Source of the DNA: Ignavibacteriales bacterium
GTDB lineage: Bacteria > Bacteroidota > Ignavibacteria > Ignavibacteriales > Ignavibacteriaceae
Length of the DNA stretch: 64,000 nucleotides
Direction of reading: 5' to 3'
Assembly: GCA_016709155.1 (NCBI GenBank)
Contig: JADJEI010000013.1
Location: 124,001-188,000 of the forward strand
Shown here piece after piece: positions 18,250 to 27,929 of the stretch. How positions within the stretch are numbered: the first letter of the stretch is position 1; each line of letters begins with the position of its first letter. Both the position numbers and the translations under genes were made by a program. Below the pieces are notes generated by a model. The model was not told where the DNA came from and made no database searches. It saw only the letters and a list, made by a program, of their open reading frames with translations.

Positions 18250-20053
18250 TTATTTCAGATAAATCATCTTATTTACCTTTCTGTAATTTTCTCCGCCGTT
18301 AACTGCAATTGCTTCAACGGTGTAGTAGTAAATTCCGGAAGGTAAACCGGATGCATCAAATTGGACTTGATATGTACCGGTCTCTTTTGATTCGTTTACT
18401 ACCTCCCTTATATTTCTTCCAAGCTCATCAAAAATGGTCAACTTTACTTTACCCTGCAATGGAACAGAGTATTGTATTGTTGTGGTTGGATTAAATGGAT
18501 TCGGGTAGTTAGCCGTCTGATCAACGAAGGTAGCTTCCTCATCCAAACTGTTGTCATCTAATGCAAGCTCGCTGTTAAGACTTGCTGATGTTTTGCTGTA
18601 GATTTTAATATCGCTATGCCAAACAGTTGAAGGATTTACTCCGACATTCAAAGTGTAGGTGTAACTGCCCATTGGTTTGGCAGAAATATCTGCGTGCTTT
18701 ACTCGTGAAAAAGTTTGTCCTGCATTCAGAGTAATATTTTTATTTAATATTTGTTTGGTTCTTCCGTTGGGGGATTTCTGAGTTATCCAAATATCATAAG
18801 TCTGTGCAGCGGATTCGTTATTTGTCGTGGAGTAATTGATATCAAATATTCCATTACCCGAGGTGGGTGTAAGAGTTAGACTTGCAGTAACGTTATTCGT
18901 TGCCATGATTCCGTGAGGTCCGGGACCGCTTGGAGTGGTTTCGTGACATACTGTACATTCTTTAAGTGTTCCCGCATATCCCTGCAAAGTTATGTTTTGT
19001 AAATTGTCGTTTGCCTGAATGGTGGGGAGAATTGCGTGTGGACTGCCGTGACAGGCAGAGCAGTTTAATCCGCCGTGACCTTGGGACTCACGAAACAGCT
19101 TGCCGGGTTCTTCAGCATAATTACTTCCATGACACAAGGGATTACCGCAGCTTGGTTCATCAAGCCAGGGTCTTCTACCGTTACTTATTGATGAAGCTAC
19201 TTCGCCCATTGTTCCGTGACAATTCTGACAGGTCATCGGGTTTTACGGATCTTTTCCCATTACATCTCTTAAACATTGAGTGTTTTCGCCGGGGTGACAT
19301 TTGTAGCAGGTGGATATTTCATTTTGCGGAAAATGTTTTTATGCTTGTCGTGAATTACTTCAGAAAATATTCCTGCTTCGGGATCGCAGGTTGTGCCGAG
19401 TGCATTATCAGCGTGGCAATTTGCACAAAGATTAGGACCGTTTTTATTAAAGCCCGGTTCATTTTCATGCTCATCAAGAATATCCTGCTGTGAACTGTGA
19501 CAGCCTGATGAAACGCAGCTAATCTCATTACTCACAGGAATAACCACATCGGTGGTAGCAAGTATCGTACTGCTTCCCACAGCCTTTGCTACAAGATGAA
19601 TTAACTGATATGGATTTTCAGTTACGAGGTTTGCATCCGTGTAAGGCGTGATAGGAATTCCTGTAGCAACGAAGAAGTTCCCGCTTGGCAGAAGCGAGCC
19701 AGTCAATCCATTTCCGGTTAGTCCGACATTTAATGGAAGGGGAGTGGGAAGATTAAACAACTGCTGGGCGTAATCCCAGAAATTAGTTTTGCCAACTGAG
19801 TAAGTGTTCCCGGGAATTGAATACTCAATTGTGTAACCGGAAGTAACCACTTGAGGATCACCCGTAGGTGATTTCAAGATCAGTTGAGCGTATGTTATTG
19901 TATGGCGGCAGTACCGCTATTTTTTGAAAAGTCTTTATTCGCACAATGCATTCCGAGGTCATTCCAACCAACCAGAACATACTGTTGTGAATAAGAAGGA
20001 GAAATAAAAATGAAAAGAACAACGAAAAGAGCAATACTGAATAAGTATTTCAT
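18250..20053 (-). pseudogene. multihaem cytochrome c with T9SS C-terminal domain, frameshifted
   Basis: The start at 20053 has a strong AGGAGG site and a signal peptide. The mature protein begins QQYVLVGWNDLGMHCANKDFS, a motif of a poorly described c-type cytochrome family. Haem motifs follow: CVSSGCH (five residues between the first Cys and His), CANCH, CYKCH, CQNCH, CGNPLCH, CSACH and CTVCH. A beta domain and a T9SS sorting domain (NYPNPFNPTTTIQYSVP to NKMIYLK) end it, so export to the cell surface is inferred. Frame changes are needed near 19920, 19890 and 19320, and an in-frame TAA stands at 19243-19245. The open pieces are 19269-19877 and 18250-19236. Surface electron transfer is plausible but unproven. 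Confidence 0.75.
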
Positions 20054-20160
20054 TTTAACCTCCTATTTAATCAACCATAAAAGTTGATTAATAGTTAATG
20101 AATACCCCCCTTAAAGGGGGCTGAATTAGTTCGATAATTATTTAGTTGACGATTAGCACA
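20054..20160 (-). promoter_or_regulatory. structured 5' leader of the cytochrome gene (copy A)
   Basis: Read on the minus strand, the leader contains CAACTAAATAA, then AATTCAG and a GC hairpin CCCCCTTTAAGGGGG followed by TATT. A second 9-bp stem TTAATCAAC/GTTGATTAA ends immediately before AGGAGG and the ATG at 20053. A clear relative lies at 25400-25510. The second stem could control access to the ribosome binding site. No known riboswitch core is recognised. Confidence 0.5.
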
Positions 20161-20414
20161 TTTAGGGACATTTGACCAAAATATATTTTTTAATGTTATT
20201 GTTTTGAATAAAAAAGCGGTTTTGATAAAAGCATTAGTTGGATTTATTAAAAAGTTTTGTGTATGAATTGTTTTATCAGAGATAGTAATGATCGGACATT
20301 TTTGTTTGTCCTTTTTTAATTGATAGATAGAATAAGAAGGGGCGGGGAAATAGAAAAATATATTTTAGAGGCGAAGGATTTCTTCGCCTCTAAACTAATT
20401 TGTTTTGTTTATAA
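20161..20414. other. rest of the intergenic region between two minus-strand T9SS genes
   Basis: Together with leader copy A this makes a 361-base gap without a gene. It holds AT-rich sequence that probably includes the cytochrome promoter, and a terminator hairpin near the right end. No gene or repeat of another kind was seen. Confidence 0.5.
20365..20393 (-). terminator. terminator of the minus-strand T9SS gene
   Basis: A perfect 12-bp stem TTAGAGGCGAAG/CTTCGCCTCTAA with a 5-base loop lies 22 bases beyond the stop at 20415. On the minus strand it is followed by a T-rich stretch. Confidence 0.75.
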
Positions 20415-23285
20415 TTATTTAATTAAGATCATCTTTTTATCATCAACAAGAGTAGTTACTTCTCTGCCGAGTATGTCGAAAACTTTTAGAGTTACGTTTC
20501 CGGCATTTGGAATTTGATATTTAATTGTTGTTGATGGATTGAATGGGTTGGGGTAGTTTTGTGCTAATGCATAAGTTAACGATTCAAGTTTGACTAGATA
20601 TGAAATATTATCGTAGATTTTTTTACCAAGTGTTTCCGAATCATTTTGTTCATTGGATAGATGATAATAATATTCACCCATAACTTCTGTAACTAATCTA
20701 AAATAATATTCATCTGCTGTTACTTCGCTACAATCAACAGAGTAGTTGGTAATATCGTGATCAAAGAGAGTGTTTTTATCGAATGTAACTTCATCAAACA
20801 GCCCGACGACTTCACCGGAATTTGCATTTACTAACTCTATCTTATATACTATCTCATCATTATCACTTAAAACAGTCTGGGCAACCTCAGGATTTAAAAC
20901 AAAATAGTATACAGAGAATAAAAGCTGGGAGGTTGGATCAATATAAAAATTTTCTGTTCTAAAATATTGATTAAATTCGCTTACCCCCGGTATTGGCAAA
21001 GTATCTGATTTCTCAATAAAAAGGATATTTTCACCATCTAACCTTAAGTCTCCAAAGCTGAATACGAACTCAGCCTCTTCCTTTCTCACAACCCCAGTTC
21101 TTGAATATCCCGGTTCGAGGGAAGTAATTTTGGACAAAAAGTTTGTATTACTCTTCTGAAGGTGAAAAGGAGCGGTTGCATTCTCAAAAACTACTGCCTT
21201 GATCTGCGAAAAATTACCGCCGCTTGATAGTTGAACTTGTATTCCGTTTTCATTAAAACTTCCTGCCGCTGTATAACCAAAAGCAGTACGCTTAATCCAT
21301 CTGCAGGATTCACCATTGTTTTGAGAATAAGCAATTACAGAATTAGTGACTCCATTTTCTGTTGTAGAATTGTTATTAGAATAATTTACATTTAAAACCT
21401 GCAGCATAAAAATCACCCCCTGATGTTATCCAAAAGGGCCTGACTAAAACCCGTGATACCCAAATTAAGTCTGTTTCTTCTCCCGCTACCACTTTGCTGG
21501 GATTTTCGTGTCTGCCTGCCTTCCAGCTAATGATTGCCTGATTAAAATCTGTGAGACTTACTGAGGGGTATTCGTTTGTACTGTAGCCGGCACCCGTTGA
21601 AACGTTGTATGAATTAGGTTCAAAATATCTATTGCCGTATGGAACACCACTGACATAGCTGTGTAAATATCTAATTGAAGAATTTGACTGCTGCCATACA
21701 ATATGAAGATTATCACTGTTATCTCCGACAATGGACGGATTTAAAGAGTATTGATTTGATGTTGGTAAATTGAGTGGACCTTCAGTCAACCATTGACCGC
21801 CGTTGTAATATTTACGCCAGTACTTTAAGGGAGAAAATGAAGATGGTTTGTAAACAACAAAAATCTCGTGAGCCGTATATGCTACTACGGGTTTAATATT
21901 CCCGAAATAATTTGGATCAATTCCGGTTTCCGGTATCTGGGTAATAACAGGGATATCGTTGTTCAACAAATACTTTTCAGCAAGAAAAATACCTGCTAAA
22001 CCGGTCATTCCCCCTTCATAAACTGTTGCAGAAGTATACCCATCAAAATCATCAATAGATGGATTTTTCAATTGAAGATCATATTCTTCGGCAAAGATAA
22101 TTTCATTTAACCAGGCGCCGTTAAAATCCGTGGTATTGCTTTGTGTGCTCCAGATTTTACCATAAGAAGGGTAAACAATATGATATTTCCCCTGACTGTC
22201 TAAAACAATCTTTCTCTGCCCGTTACTTGTAAATGCATCTGATTGAGCAGAAGTGAAATGCCCTTTGTAGTTGGCAATGAATGATCCCCCCAGGGGAATG
22301 TCGTCAGGTACTTTTATGTTTTGTAGTGTCGTACTTGTACTTCCTGTATTCCAATTAAGAAATGTCCAGTTTGTCCCATAGCGTTGTGCGGTTATTGGCA
22401 GGGCTTCGATGGTGTATCTATCATTTATAGGATCCTGATAAGTTCCAATATTATTTGAAGTGTTCCAATGACGGGCTAAATAATCAGCTCCATTGTTGAA
22501 AACAATATTCGAACTAACACTAAATCCATATTCGACTCCGTGCCAGAAATCAATATGCTCACCTGGAGTAACTTGATCACCTATAGAATATTGTTGATTC
22601 GGGAAACCAAATTCTGCTTGTGTTAATACTATTTTTTCTGATGAAAAAGATGTTCCGCTTAAATCATTTGTAATTTCGATGTTTCTGAAAAATGGGGTGA
22701 AATCTTTTTCAAGATTTCCGTGATTCTCCCAAATTTTTATTGTACTATTCATTAACAGAGGACCATAGTGTAGTATATAATTCTCATCATAATATGAATA
22801 TTCAACGGTCCTATATTCATCAGTAATTGTAATTCTTATATGAATATCTGGAGAATGAGTTAATCTTTCTTTTGCCATTCTTAAATCAAGATAAAATGCA
22901 ATGATTGTTTCTGGTTCAGTAGAATAATTTCTGATCACTTTTATGTAATAGTATCCATATCCGAGATCGTCATTAGAATCATCATCCAGTGCCCCGGGGT
23001 CTTCAATCCAATCAAATCCCTCGCAAGCTGTTGTTAAATTTGCGTCAACCTCGAAAACATCTTCAGCAGCATCAAATTCTTCTGTGTATTCGTAGTTAAC
23101 ACCATAAATTGGTGAATTGTCGCTTTTAATTGCTATTATTTTATAGCTGGAATTTTGATAGTCTTTTATATTAGTGTAAAGTTCTGGTCCACCTGTTGGA
23201 CAAACGTTTGATTTTGAAAATATTACGAGCTGAAAATAAAAGTAGAACGGATAAAACTAAACAGGTGTTTAAAATCGACTTCATC
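20415..23285 (-). pseudogene. large T9SS-secreted protein, frameshifted, with shortened sorting domain
   Basis: The ATG at 23285 follows AAGGAG and a signal peptide. The ectodomain of about 800 residues is beta-rich and Asn/Tyr-rich, with segments resembling sialidase-like propeller blades (KYHIVYPSYGKIWSTQ, NPSIVGDNSDNLHIVWQQSN, YPSVSLTDFNQAIISWKAG). The C-terminus begins as a normal T9SS domain (NYPNPFNPSTTIKYQIPN, DILGREVTTLVD) but jumps straight to KKMILIK, losing about 37 residues. Frame changes are needed near 23217 and at a run of five G near 21417; the long open pieces are 21376-22938 and 20415-21416. The function is not recognised. The lipoprotein gene upstream is 18 bases away, so the two form an operon. 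Confidence 0.65.
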
Positions 23286-23303
23286 GTTTGATTCTCCTTT
23301 TGA

Positions 23304-24602
23304 TTAATTTTGAGTACCAATAAATATTTTGCCTATTATTCCTGCCCCGCCAGTAGCAAATATTTTCCCATTAGTTAAATACACACCGTAAAATGCACTG
23401 TTGGGTTGGTTCAGATCATATGAGTAGTCTTTCCAATCCACACCGTTGAAGTGAAGTAATGTAAATCCATCGCCAACTGAAACTATTTCTCCAGTCGATT
23501 TATCTGCTCTGATCTTTTCTAAAATGCCTGGAGCTTGCTGAAGTATTTCTGTTACTACACCATTCAAATATCTGTAAGTTTTTGAACCTCCGACAAAATA
23601 ATCATAGGGATTCCATCCAAAAACTGTTCTAAAGAGTGTGTTACCATAATTCAATCCCTGCAATTGATCCCAGCTCGTTCCATTAAATATTAACGCAATG
23701 CTTGGTGTACTCAATGCACTTCCACAGGCAAGAATAAAATTATTTGAAGTGCCATAAATATCTGTAATTGGAATTGGGTCAGAGTTTTCGTAAACAATAT
23801 TTGCATTTACCCCATCCCAGTGAATTATTTTTCCCCACGCATTCCCAAAATACATATCACTGCTGCTCGTACCCCACAGGCTGGTGTAAGGAATGTTATC
23901 TATGAATACATCATAATCTTCGGTTAGATCGCTCCACACTGTGCCATCGAAATGATAGACAGCACCTCCAACTGTCCAAATGTCATTATCTGAAAATCCG
24001 TAAATCGCAACGCCGCCGGCTTTACTGATTGGTTTCCACTCCACTCCATTCCATTTAATTATTCCATAAACCGTATCATTTATTTTAACTCCACCACAAG
24101 CCCAAACATTATTCTCATCAGTGCCCCAAACATCATAAAGTGTATTTGGGTAACCCGCATCTCCAAATGTAAACTCCTGCCAAGTGTAATTGTGGCTTGT
24201 GGGGGCTAGTGTTTTTTGCATTACTATATTACTTGTGTCTGTTTCTTCACCAAGACTGTCAACCCTTACTGCAAAGTATGTGTAAGTTGTATCAAGCATC
24301 AGCCCTATTCCGTTATCGTCATCAGTTATTGTTGTGTCGGCAACTTCAAGTGGAAATTCTGCAATTATGGTTTCTGTACTATTAAAACTTCTCAATACCT
24401 TTATTGAAGACTGAAGACCGTGAACTGTTGATTGTACCCTAAAAGTAACACTTCTGTGCGTGAAGCTTTCAATACTTACTGTGATTGTATCTTTGATAAT
24501 ATCCGGCGGCGGCAAAACAGGAGGCGGCTCGCTGCTGTCGCAGGAAAGTGAAGTAATGAGCAGAAACAAAGCAAAACTGAGATAACCGAACAAGCGTACC
24601 AT
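23304..24602 (-). CDS. lipoprotein with fibronectin-like domain and beta-propeller-type repeats
   Basis: The ATG at 24602 lies 8 bases after GGAGGT, so it is preferred over an in-frame codon at 24626. The signal peptide ends in a lipobox (ITSLSC), so the 432-residue protein is a lipoprotein. Residues about 35-135 resemble a fibronectin type III domain (SIESFTHRSVTFRVQST, TTYTYFAVRVDSLGEET). The rest has repeated blades of the form DVWGTDENNVWACGG and IYGFSDNDIWTVGG followed by a HFDG.W unit, as in six- or seven-bladed propellers of surface proteins in this group. Its partner or ligand is unknown. It begins the operon with the T9SS protein that follows. Confidence 0.7.
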   Translation of the reverse strand: MVRLFGYLSFALFLLITSLSCDSSEPPPVLPPPDIIKDTITVSIESFTHRSVTFRVQSTVHGLQSSIKVLRSFNSTETIIAEFPLEVADTTITDDDNGIGLMLDTTYTYFAVRVDSLGEETDTSNIVMQKTLAPTSHNYTWQEFTFGDAGYPNTLYDVWGTDENNVWACGGVKINDTVYGIIKWNGVEWKPISKAGGVAIYGFSDNDIWTVGGAVYHFDGTVWSDLTEDYDVFIDNIPYTSLWGTSSSDMYFGNAWGKIIHWDGVNANIVYENSDPIPITDIYGTSNNFILACGSALSTPSIALIFNGTSWDQLQGLNYGNTLFRTVFGWNPYDYFVGGSKTYRYLNGVVTEILQQAPGILEKIRADKSTGEIVSVGDGFTLLHFNGVDWKDYSYDLNQPNSAFYGVYLTNGKIFATGGAGIIGKIFIGTQN

Positions 24603-24893
24603 AAAAGCACCTCCATCAAAAAACACATTGAAGAAAAATAAGGAGTGAAAATTAAATGGCAGGAAAAATTATCCGTAACCAAAATTGCACTCCATAATTT
24701 CAAGACAACGAATTGGTTAGAGCAACAATAATATCGTTACTCCCCCAAAAATTTTTGTTACAACAAAGATGAATTTTGTTTAAAAAATCAATCAGTAATA
24801 AAGTACGAAAGTGTTTTGAAAATATTTCAAGTTTGTAAATAAATGTTCGGGTAAAAATAAGTTCATTCAGGTAAATACAATAAATAAAAAGTT

Positions 24894-25038
24894 ATTTATT
24901 AACTGATGTTACGCACTTTGTGATTTCTTAGTGTCTTTGTGACTTGGTGGCAAAAGAAAAAGTAAGAAATTAAGTCACCAAGTTTCACTAAGGAGAATTC
25001 TTGTAAATTCAATTTATGCGTAAGGTGATTTATTAATT
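24894..25038. repeat. MITE-like nested palindromic repeat
   Basis: The outer arms TTAACTGATGTTACGCA and TGCGTAAGGTGATTTATTAA are imperfect inverted repeats (16 of 22 positions when fully aligned). Inner arms CTTAGTG..ACTTGGTG and CACCAAGTTTCACTAAG form a second stem. There is no transposase. Related arms appear at 27749, 49895 and 57622. Confidence 0.6.
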
Positions 25039-25306
25039 CTGCTTTAGTCGCATTGCCATTTGTGCGGACAAAGATGGGAAAATTATAATTTAATCTAATC
25101 ACTCATTTGTCGTAATAATCTAGCATAGGAATAGATAATTTAACAAGTGAGCTATAATTTCGATGGGACTCTTCTACAATTCACAATCTCCAACACAGCG
25201 CTCTTAAATTTTACGCTATTGAGAAAGCAAAAAATTCTAGACTTATTGGAGCGCTGCGATGGATAATCGTTTTATACCTAATTAGATAATTTTAACTGAC
25301 ATAGAA

Positions 25307-25399
25307 TTACATAAACATATTATTATGGACAAGTTTTAAAACTAAAAATGAATAAAACAACATGAAAAGTAACAGGAGCATACTGTAAAAGCATTTCAT
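25307..25399 (-). pseudogene. orphan signal-peptide frame behind leader copy B
   Basis: A perfect AGGAGG site and an ATG are followed by only 30 codons encoding MKCFYSMLLLLFMLFYS and a hydrophobic tail, then TAA. The start resembles the cytochrome signal peptide (MKYLFSIALFVVLF). This is best read as the remnant of a secreted-protein gene whose body was lost; a real small membrane peptide is the alternative. It is too short for ordinary gene finding. Confidence 0.45.
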
Positions 25400-25510
25400 T
25401 TTAGCCTCCTAATAATCAGATCAAACGATCAGACTAAAAGTTATAAAATACCCCGTGGGTTCCGGGGCTGAATTAGTATTCGTTTTATTTAGTTGCTGTT
25501 GAAGCTGCAA
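25400..25510 (-). promoter_or_regulatory. structured 5' leader (copy B)
   Basis: On the minus strand this leader shares ATGTCCC, CAACTAAATAA, CGAA, AATTCAG, a GC hairpin, GGGGTATT, AACT and TAGGAGG-TAAAATGAAAT with the cytochrome leader. The hairpin reads CCCCGGAACCCACGGGG here against CCCCCTTTAAGGGGG in copy A, so the fifth pair is G-C instead of C-G. A weaker stem built on GATC/GATC precedes the ribosome site. Confidence 0.5.
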
Positions 25511-25786
25511 TGGGACATCGCAAATAAGTAATTTCTTACAATAAGATTTTATCTGATAGCAGATTAAAAATAGTTTTGATTGCACATGCTGATGGAAGGG
25601 CAAATGGATAATTGCTTTGCCAAAGTTACTCGGTGAAAAATTTCCTGTAATAAATTTTACTACACAACTTTCACAGAAATTACTCTTTCGCTTGGTTCAA
25701 CAAGGTGATAGTTTCACATCAAAAATGGAAGCGTTATTTAATCAAAAGCTTTCACTAAAATAACTGAAACAATCAAGGAGGTCTCT

Positions 25787-27148
25787 ATGTCCGATTACGT
25801 AAAAGATCTAATGGCAGAAGTAAAAGCCAAACATCCATCCGAGCCTGAGTTCCATCAGGCTGTGCAGGAAGTCGCCGATTCACTTTCACTTTGTTTAGAA
25901 AGACACCCGGAATACCGTGCAGCAAAAATTCTTGAAAGAATTATTGAGCCGGAAAGAACAATAATCTTCCGTGTTCCATGGGTTGATGATCAAGGGGAGG
26001 TGCAGATTAACATAGGTTACAGGATTGAAATGAACAGCGCAATTGGTCCATATAAAGGGGGATTGCGATTTCACCCGTCAGTCAATCTTGGCATATTAAA
26101 ATTTCTCGCCTTCGAACAGGTATTTAAAAACAGCCTGACTACATTACCGATGGGCGGGGGTAAAGGCGGATCTGATTTTGATCCCAAAGGTAAAAGCGAT
26201 TTGAAGATCATGAGATTCTGCCAGGCATTTATGAGCGAACTATTTCGCCACATCGGTCCTGATACAGATGTACCGGCAGGCGACATTGGTGTAGGCGGAA
26301 GAGAGATCGGATATTTGTTCGGTCAGTATAAAAAATTACGCAATGAATTTACCGGAGTGCTGACAGGCAAAGGATTAAACTGGGGTGGTTCACTTGTTCG
26401 TCCCGAAGCAACCGGATACGGTTCTGTTTATTTTGCTGCGGAAATGTTATCTACTAAAGGACAAACACTTGAAGGAAAAACATGTCTTGTTTCCGGCAGC
26501 GGAAATGTAGCACAATACACAGTTGAAAAACTTTTGCAGCTTGGTGCAAAGCCCGTTACGCTTTCAGATTCAAACGGATATATTTACGATGAGGAAGGCA
26601 TCAGCAAAGAAAAACTCGCATTCGTTATGGAAATGAAAAATGTACGTCGGGGCAGGATAAAAGAATACACAGACAAATACAAAAATGCTGTTTACACCGC
26701 CCTTGATCCGAATGCTCCATTCAATCCATTATGGAATCACAAAGCTCACTGCGCATTTCCGAGTGCAACACAAAATGAAATCAATGCGAAGGATGCACAG
26801 AATCTTGTAAAGAACGGAGTAACGGTTGTCAGTGAAGGTTCAAACATGCCCACCACCCCTGACGGTGTAAATATTTTCCTCGATTCTAAAATACTTTATG
26901 GTCCGGGTAAAGCGGCTAATGCCGGCGGCGTGGCAACATCAGGATTAGAGATGTCGCAGAACAGCATGCGTTATCCATGGACAAGAGAAGAAGTTGATAA
27001 CCGCTTAAGAATGATAATGCACAGCATACATCAAACTTGTGTGGATACATCTGCCAGATTTGGAACACCGGGTAATTATGTGAATGGTGCAAATATCGGC
27101 GGCTTCCTTAAAGTTGCCGACGCAATGATGGATCAGGGAGTGGTTTGA
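25787..27148 (+). CDS. gdhA: glutamate dehydrogenase, hexameric, probably NADP-dependent
   Basis: GdhA joins ammonia and 2-oxoglutarate into glutamate. The 453-residue protein matches the small hexameric class: GPYKGGLRFHPSVN and LPMGGGKGGSDFDPKG hold the catalytic and substrate lysines, PAGDIGVGGREIGYLFG follows, and VSGSGNVAQYTVEKLL is the Rossmann nucleotide loop. The lack of an acidic residue at the end of the dinucleotide-binding strand (LSDSNG) fits NADP use, which is inference. AGGAGG precedes the ATG by 9 bases. Together with lrp-glnA at 55.7 kb it gives both routes of ammonia assimilation. Confidence 0.93.
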   Translation: MSDYVKDLMAEVKAKHPSEPEFHQAVQEVADSLSLCLERHPEYRAAKILERIIEPERTIIFRVPWVDDQGEVQINIGYRIEMNSAIGPYKGGLRFHPSVNLGILKFLAFEQVFKNSLTTLPMGGGKGGSDFDPKGKSDLKIMRFCQAFMSELFRHIGPDTDVPAGDIGVGGREIGYLFGQYKKLRNEFTGVLTGKGLNWGGSLVRPEATGYGSVYFAAEMLSTKGQTLEGKTCLVSGSGNVAQYTVEKLLQLGAKPVTLSDSNGYIYDEEGISKEKLAFVMEMKNVRRGRIKEYTDKYKNAVYTALDPNAPFNPLWNHKAHCAFPSATQNEINAKDAQNLVKNGVTVVSEGSNMPTTPDGVNIFLDSKILYGPGKAANAGGVATSGLEMSQNSMRYPWTREEVDNRLRMIMHSIHQTCVDTSARFGTPGNYVNGANIGGFLKVADAMMDQGVV

Positions 27149-27182
27149 TTAATTAACAATTAAAAATGAATAATTAAAAATT

Positions 27183-27210
27183 AAGGCGGTCTTCGGATCG
27201 CCTTTTTATT
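27183..27210. terminator. terminator between gdhA and a convergent gene
   Basis: The stem AAGGCG(GT)/(AT)CGCCTT with a CTTCGG loop is followed by TTTTTATTTTTT. It terminates gdhA. Confidence 0.85.
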
Positions 27211-27212
27211 TT

Positions 27213-27668
27213 TTAAGCCAATGTGATGCTGATTCCTGGAATTAATCCGAGAGTGATTTCGATAGCGCTAAGTTTTATTTCACCGATCTTTATTGTATCC
27301 GAAAAGTCGCTTGCTTTGAAAAGGCTTTTAAGCATCAAAACGGTAATTCTACTTTCACCTGCCTTATCAAGCATTTTTTGTCGTTCGTTTTCAGGTATGG
27401 ACTGAAGACAATTGAATCCAATTTTTATTACAGGAGGAATAGCCAGACCGACAGTTATCCCCTTCAATTGATATCCTGCCTCAGAGAAAAGCGAAGTGTT
27501 AGTGTTCAGGCTGCTGATTATTTCCTGCAATTTAACTTCGCTGCCGGATTTGAATTGCTCAATTATTTCTTTTTTCTCTTCATCCCACAAATTTTCTTTT
27601 AAGTCAACCATTTTATTTTTGACCGAGGAGGTTGATGCTTTTACTCTTTCATAAAAATTCTCTGCCAT
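27213..27668 (-). CDS. conserved-type hypothetical protein, 151 residues
   Basis: I do not recognise a family. The first half (residues 1-65) is charged and helical with coiled-coil character (YERVKASTSSVKNKMVDLKENLWDEEKKEIIEQF). The second half is more hydrophobic (GITVGLAIPPVIKIGFNCL, KIGEIKLSAIEITLGLIPGI) and could contact a membrane, but no clear transmembrane span or signal peptide is present. It stands alone, convergent with gdhA. The gene looks real from its full length and balanced composition. Confidence 0.55.
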   Translation of the reverse strand: MAENFYERVKASTSSVKNKMVDLKENLWDEEKKEIIEQFKSGSEVKLQEIISSLNTNTSLFSEAGYQLKGITVGLAIPPVIKIGFNCLQSIPENERQKMLDKAGESRITVLMLKSLFKASDFSDTIKIGEIKLSAIEITLGLIPGISITLA

Positions 27669-27748
27669 TGTTATTCTTTCTATATAGTAATTAATCTTAA
27701 TTCAAAATTACGGATACTTTTTTATTTGAGGAAAAATGATTTGTCCCT

Positions 27749-27850
27749 TCCTTTGTGAAACTTAGTGCCTATGCGCTTTAGTGCAGAAAATTCCTTGCAG
27801 TAATTAAAGAATAGCCACCAAGGCTCCAGGACACAAAGAAACACTAAACC
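27749..27850. repeat. degenerate palindromic repeat of the CACCAAG/CTTAGTG type
   Basis: The left arm CTTTGTGAAACTTAGTG and the right arm with CCACCAAGG, ACACAAAG and CACTAAA resemble the inner arms of the element at 24894. It lies in the spacer upstream of cysS and is imperfect. Confidence 0.4.
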
Positions 27851-27929
27851 TATTTTCTAAAAAATAATTTTGAGTTATTTCAGTATATTTTAAATGAAAA
27901 TGAAATTTGATAATTAATAAGAAAAGATT

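Larger units (their letters stand above)
24603..25786. other. 1.2-kb intergenic region with repeat, orphan leader and signal-peptide remnant
   Basis: No intact gene of normal size is seen on either strand. The stretch holds the upstream region of the minus-strand lipoprotein operon, a nested palindromic element (24894-25038), an 8-bp inverted repeat CAGCGCTC/GAGCGCTG at 25196 and 25249, an orphan leader with a 30-codon signal-peptide frame, and the upstream region of gdhA. Confidence 0.6.

Noticed and set aside
20054..20160. Known riboswitch (c-di-GMP, cobalamin, TPP) in the cytochrome leader
   Set aside because: None of the conserved cores of these classes is visible; only the stems and a shared block order are supported.
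24899..25102. Minus-strand frame of 67 codons
   Set aside because: It lies inside the palindromic repeat and encodes no recognisable protein.
25196..25256. Inverted repeat CAGCGCTC/GAGCGCTG as an operator or mobile-element end
   Set aside because: Eight matching bases across a 45-base gap in AT-rich DNA, with no supporting context.
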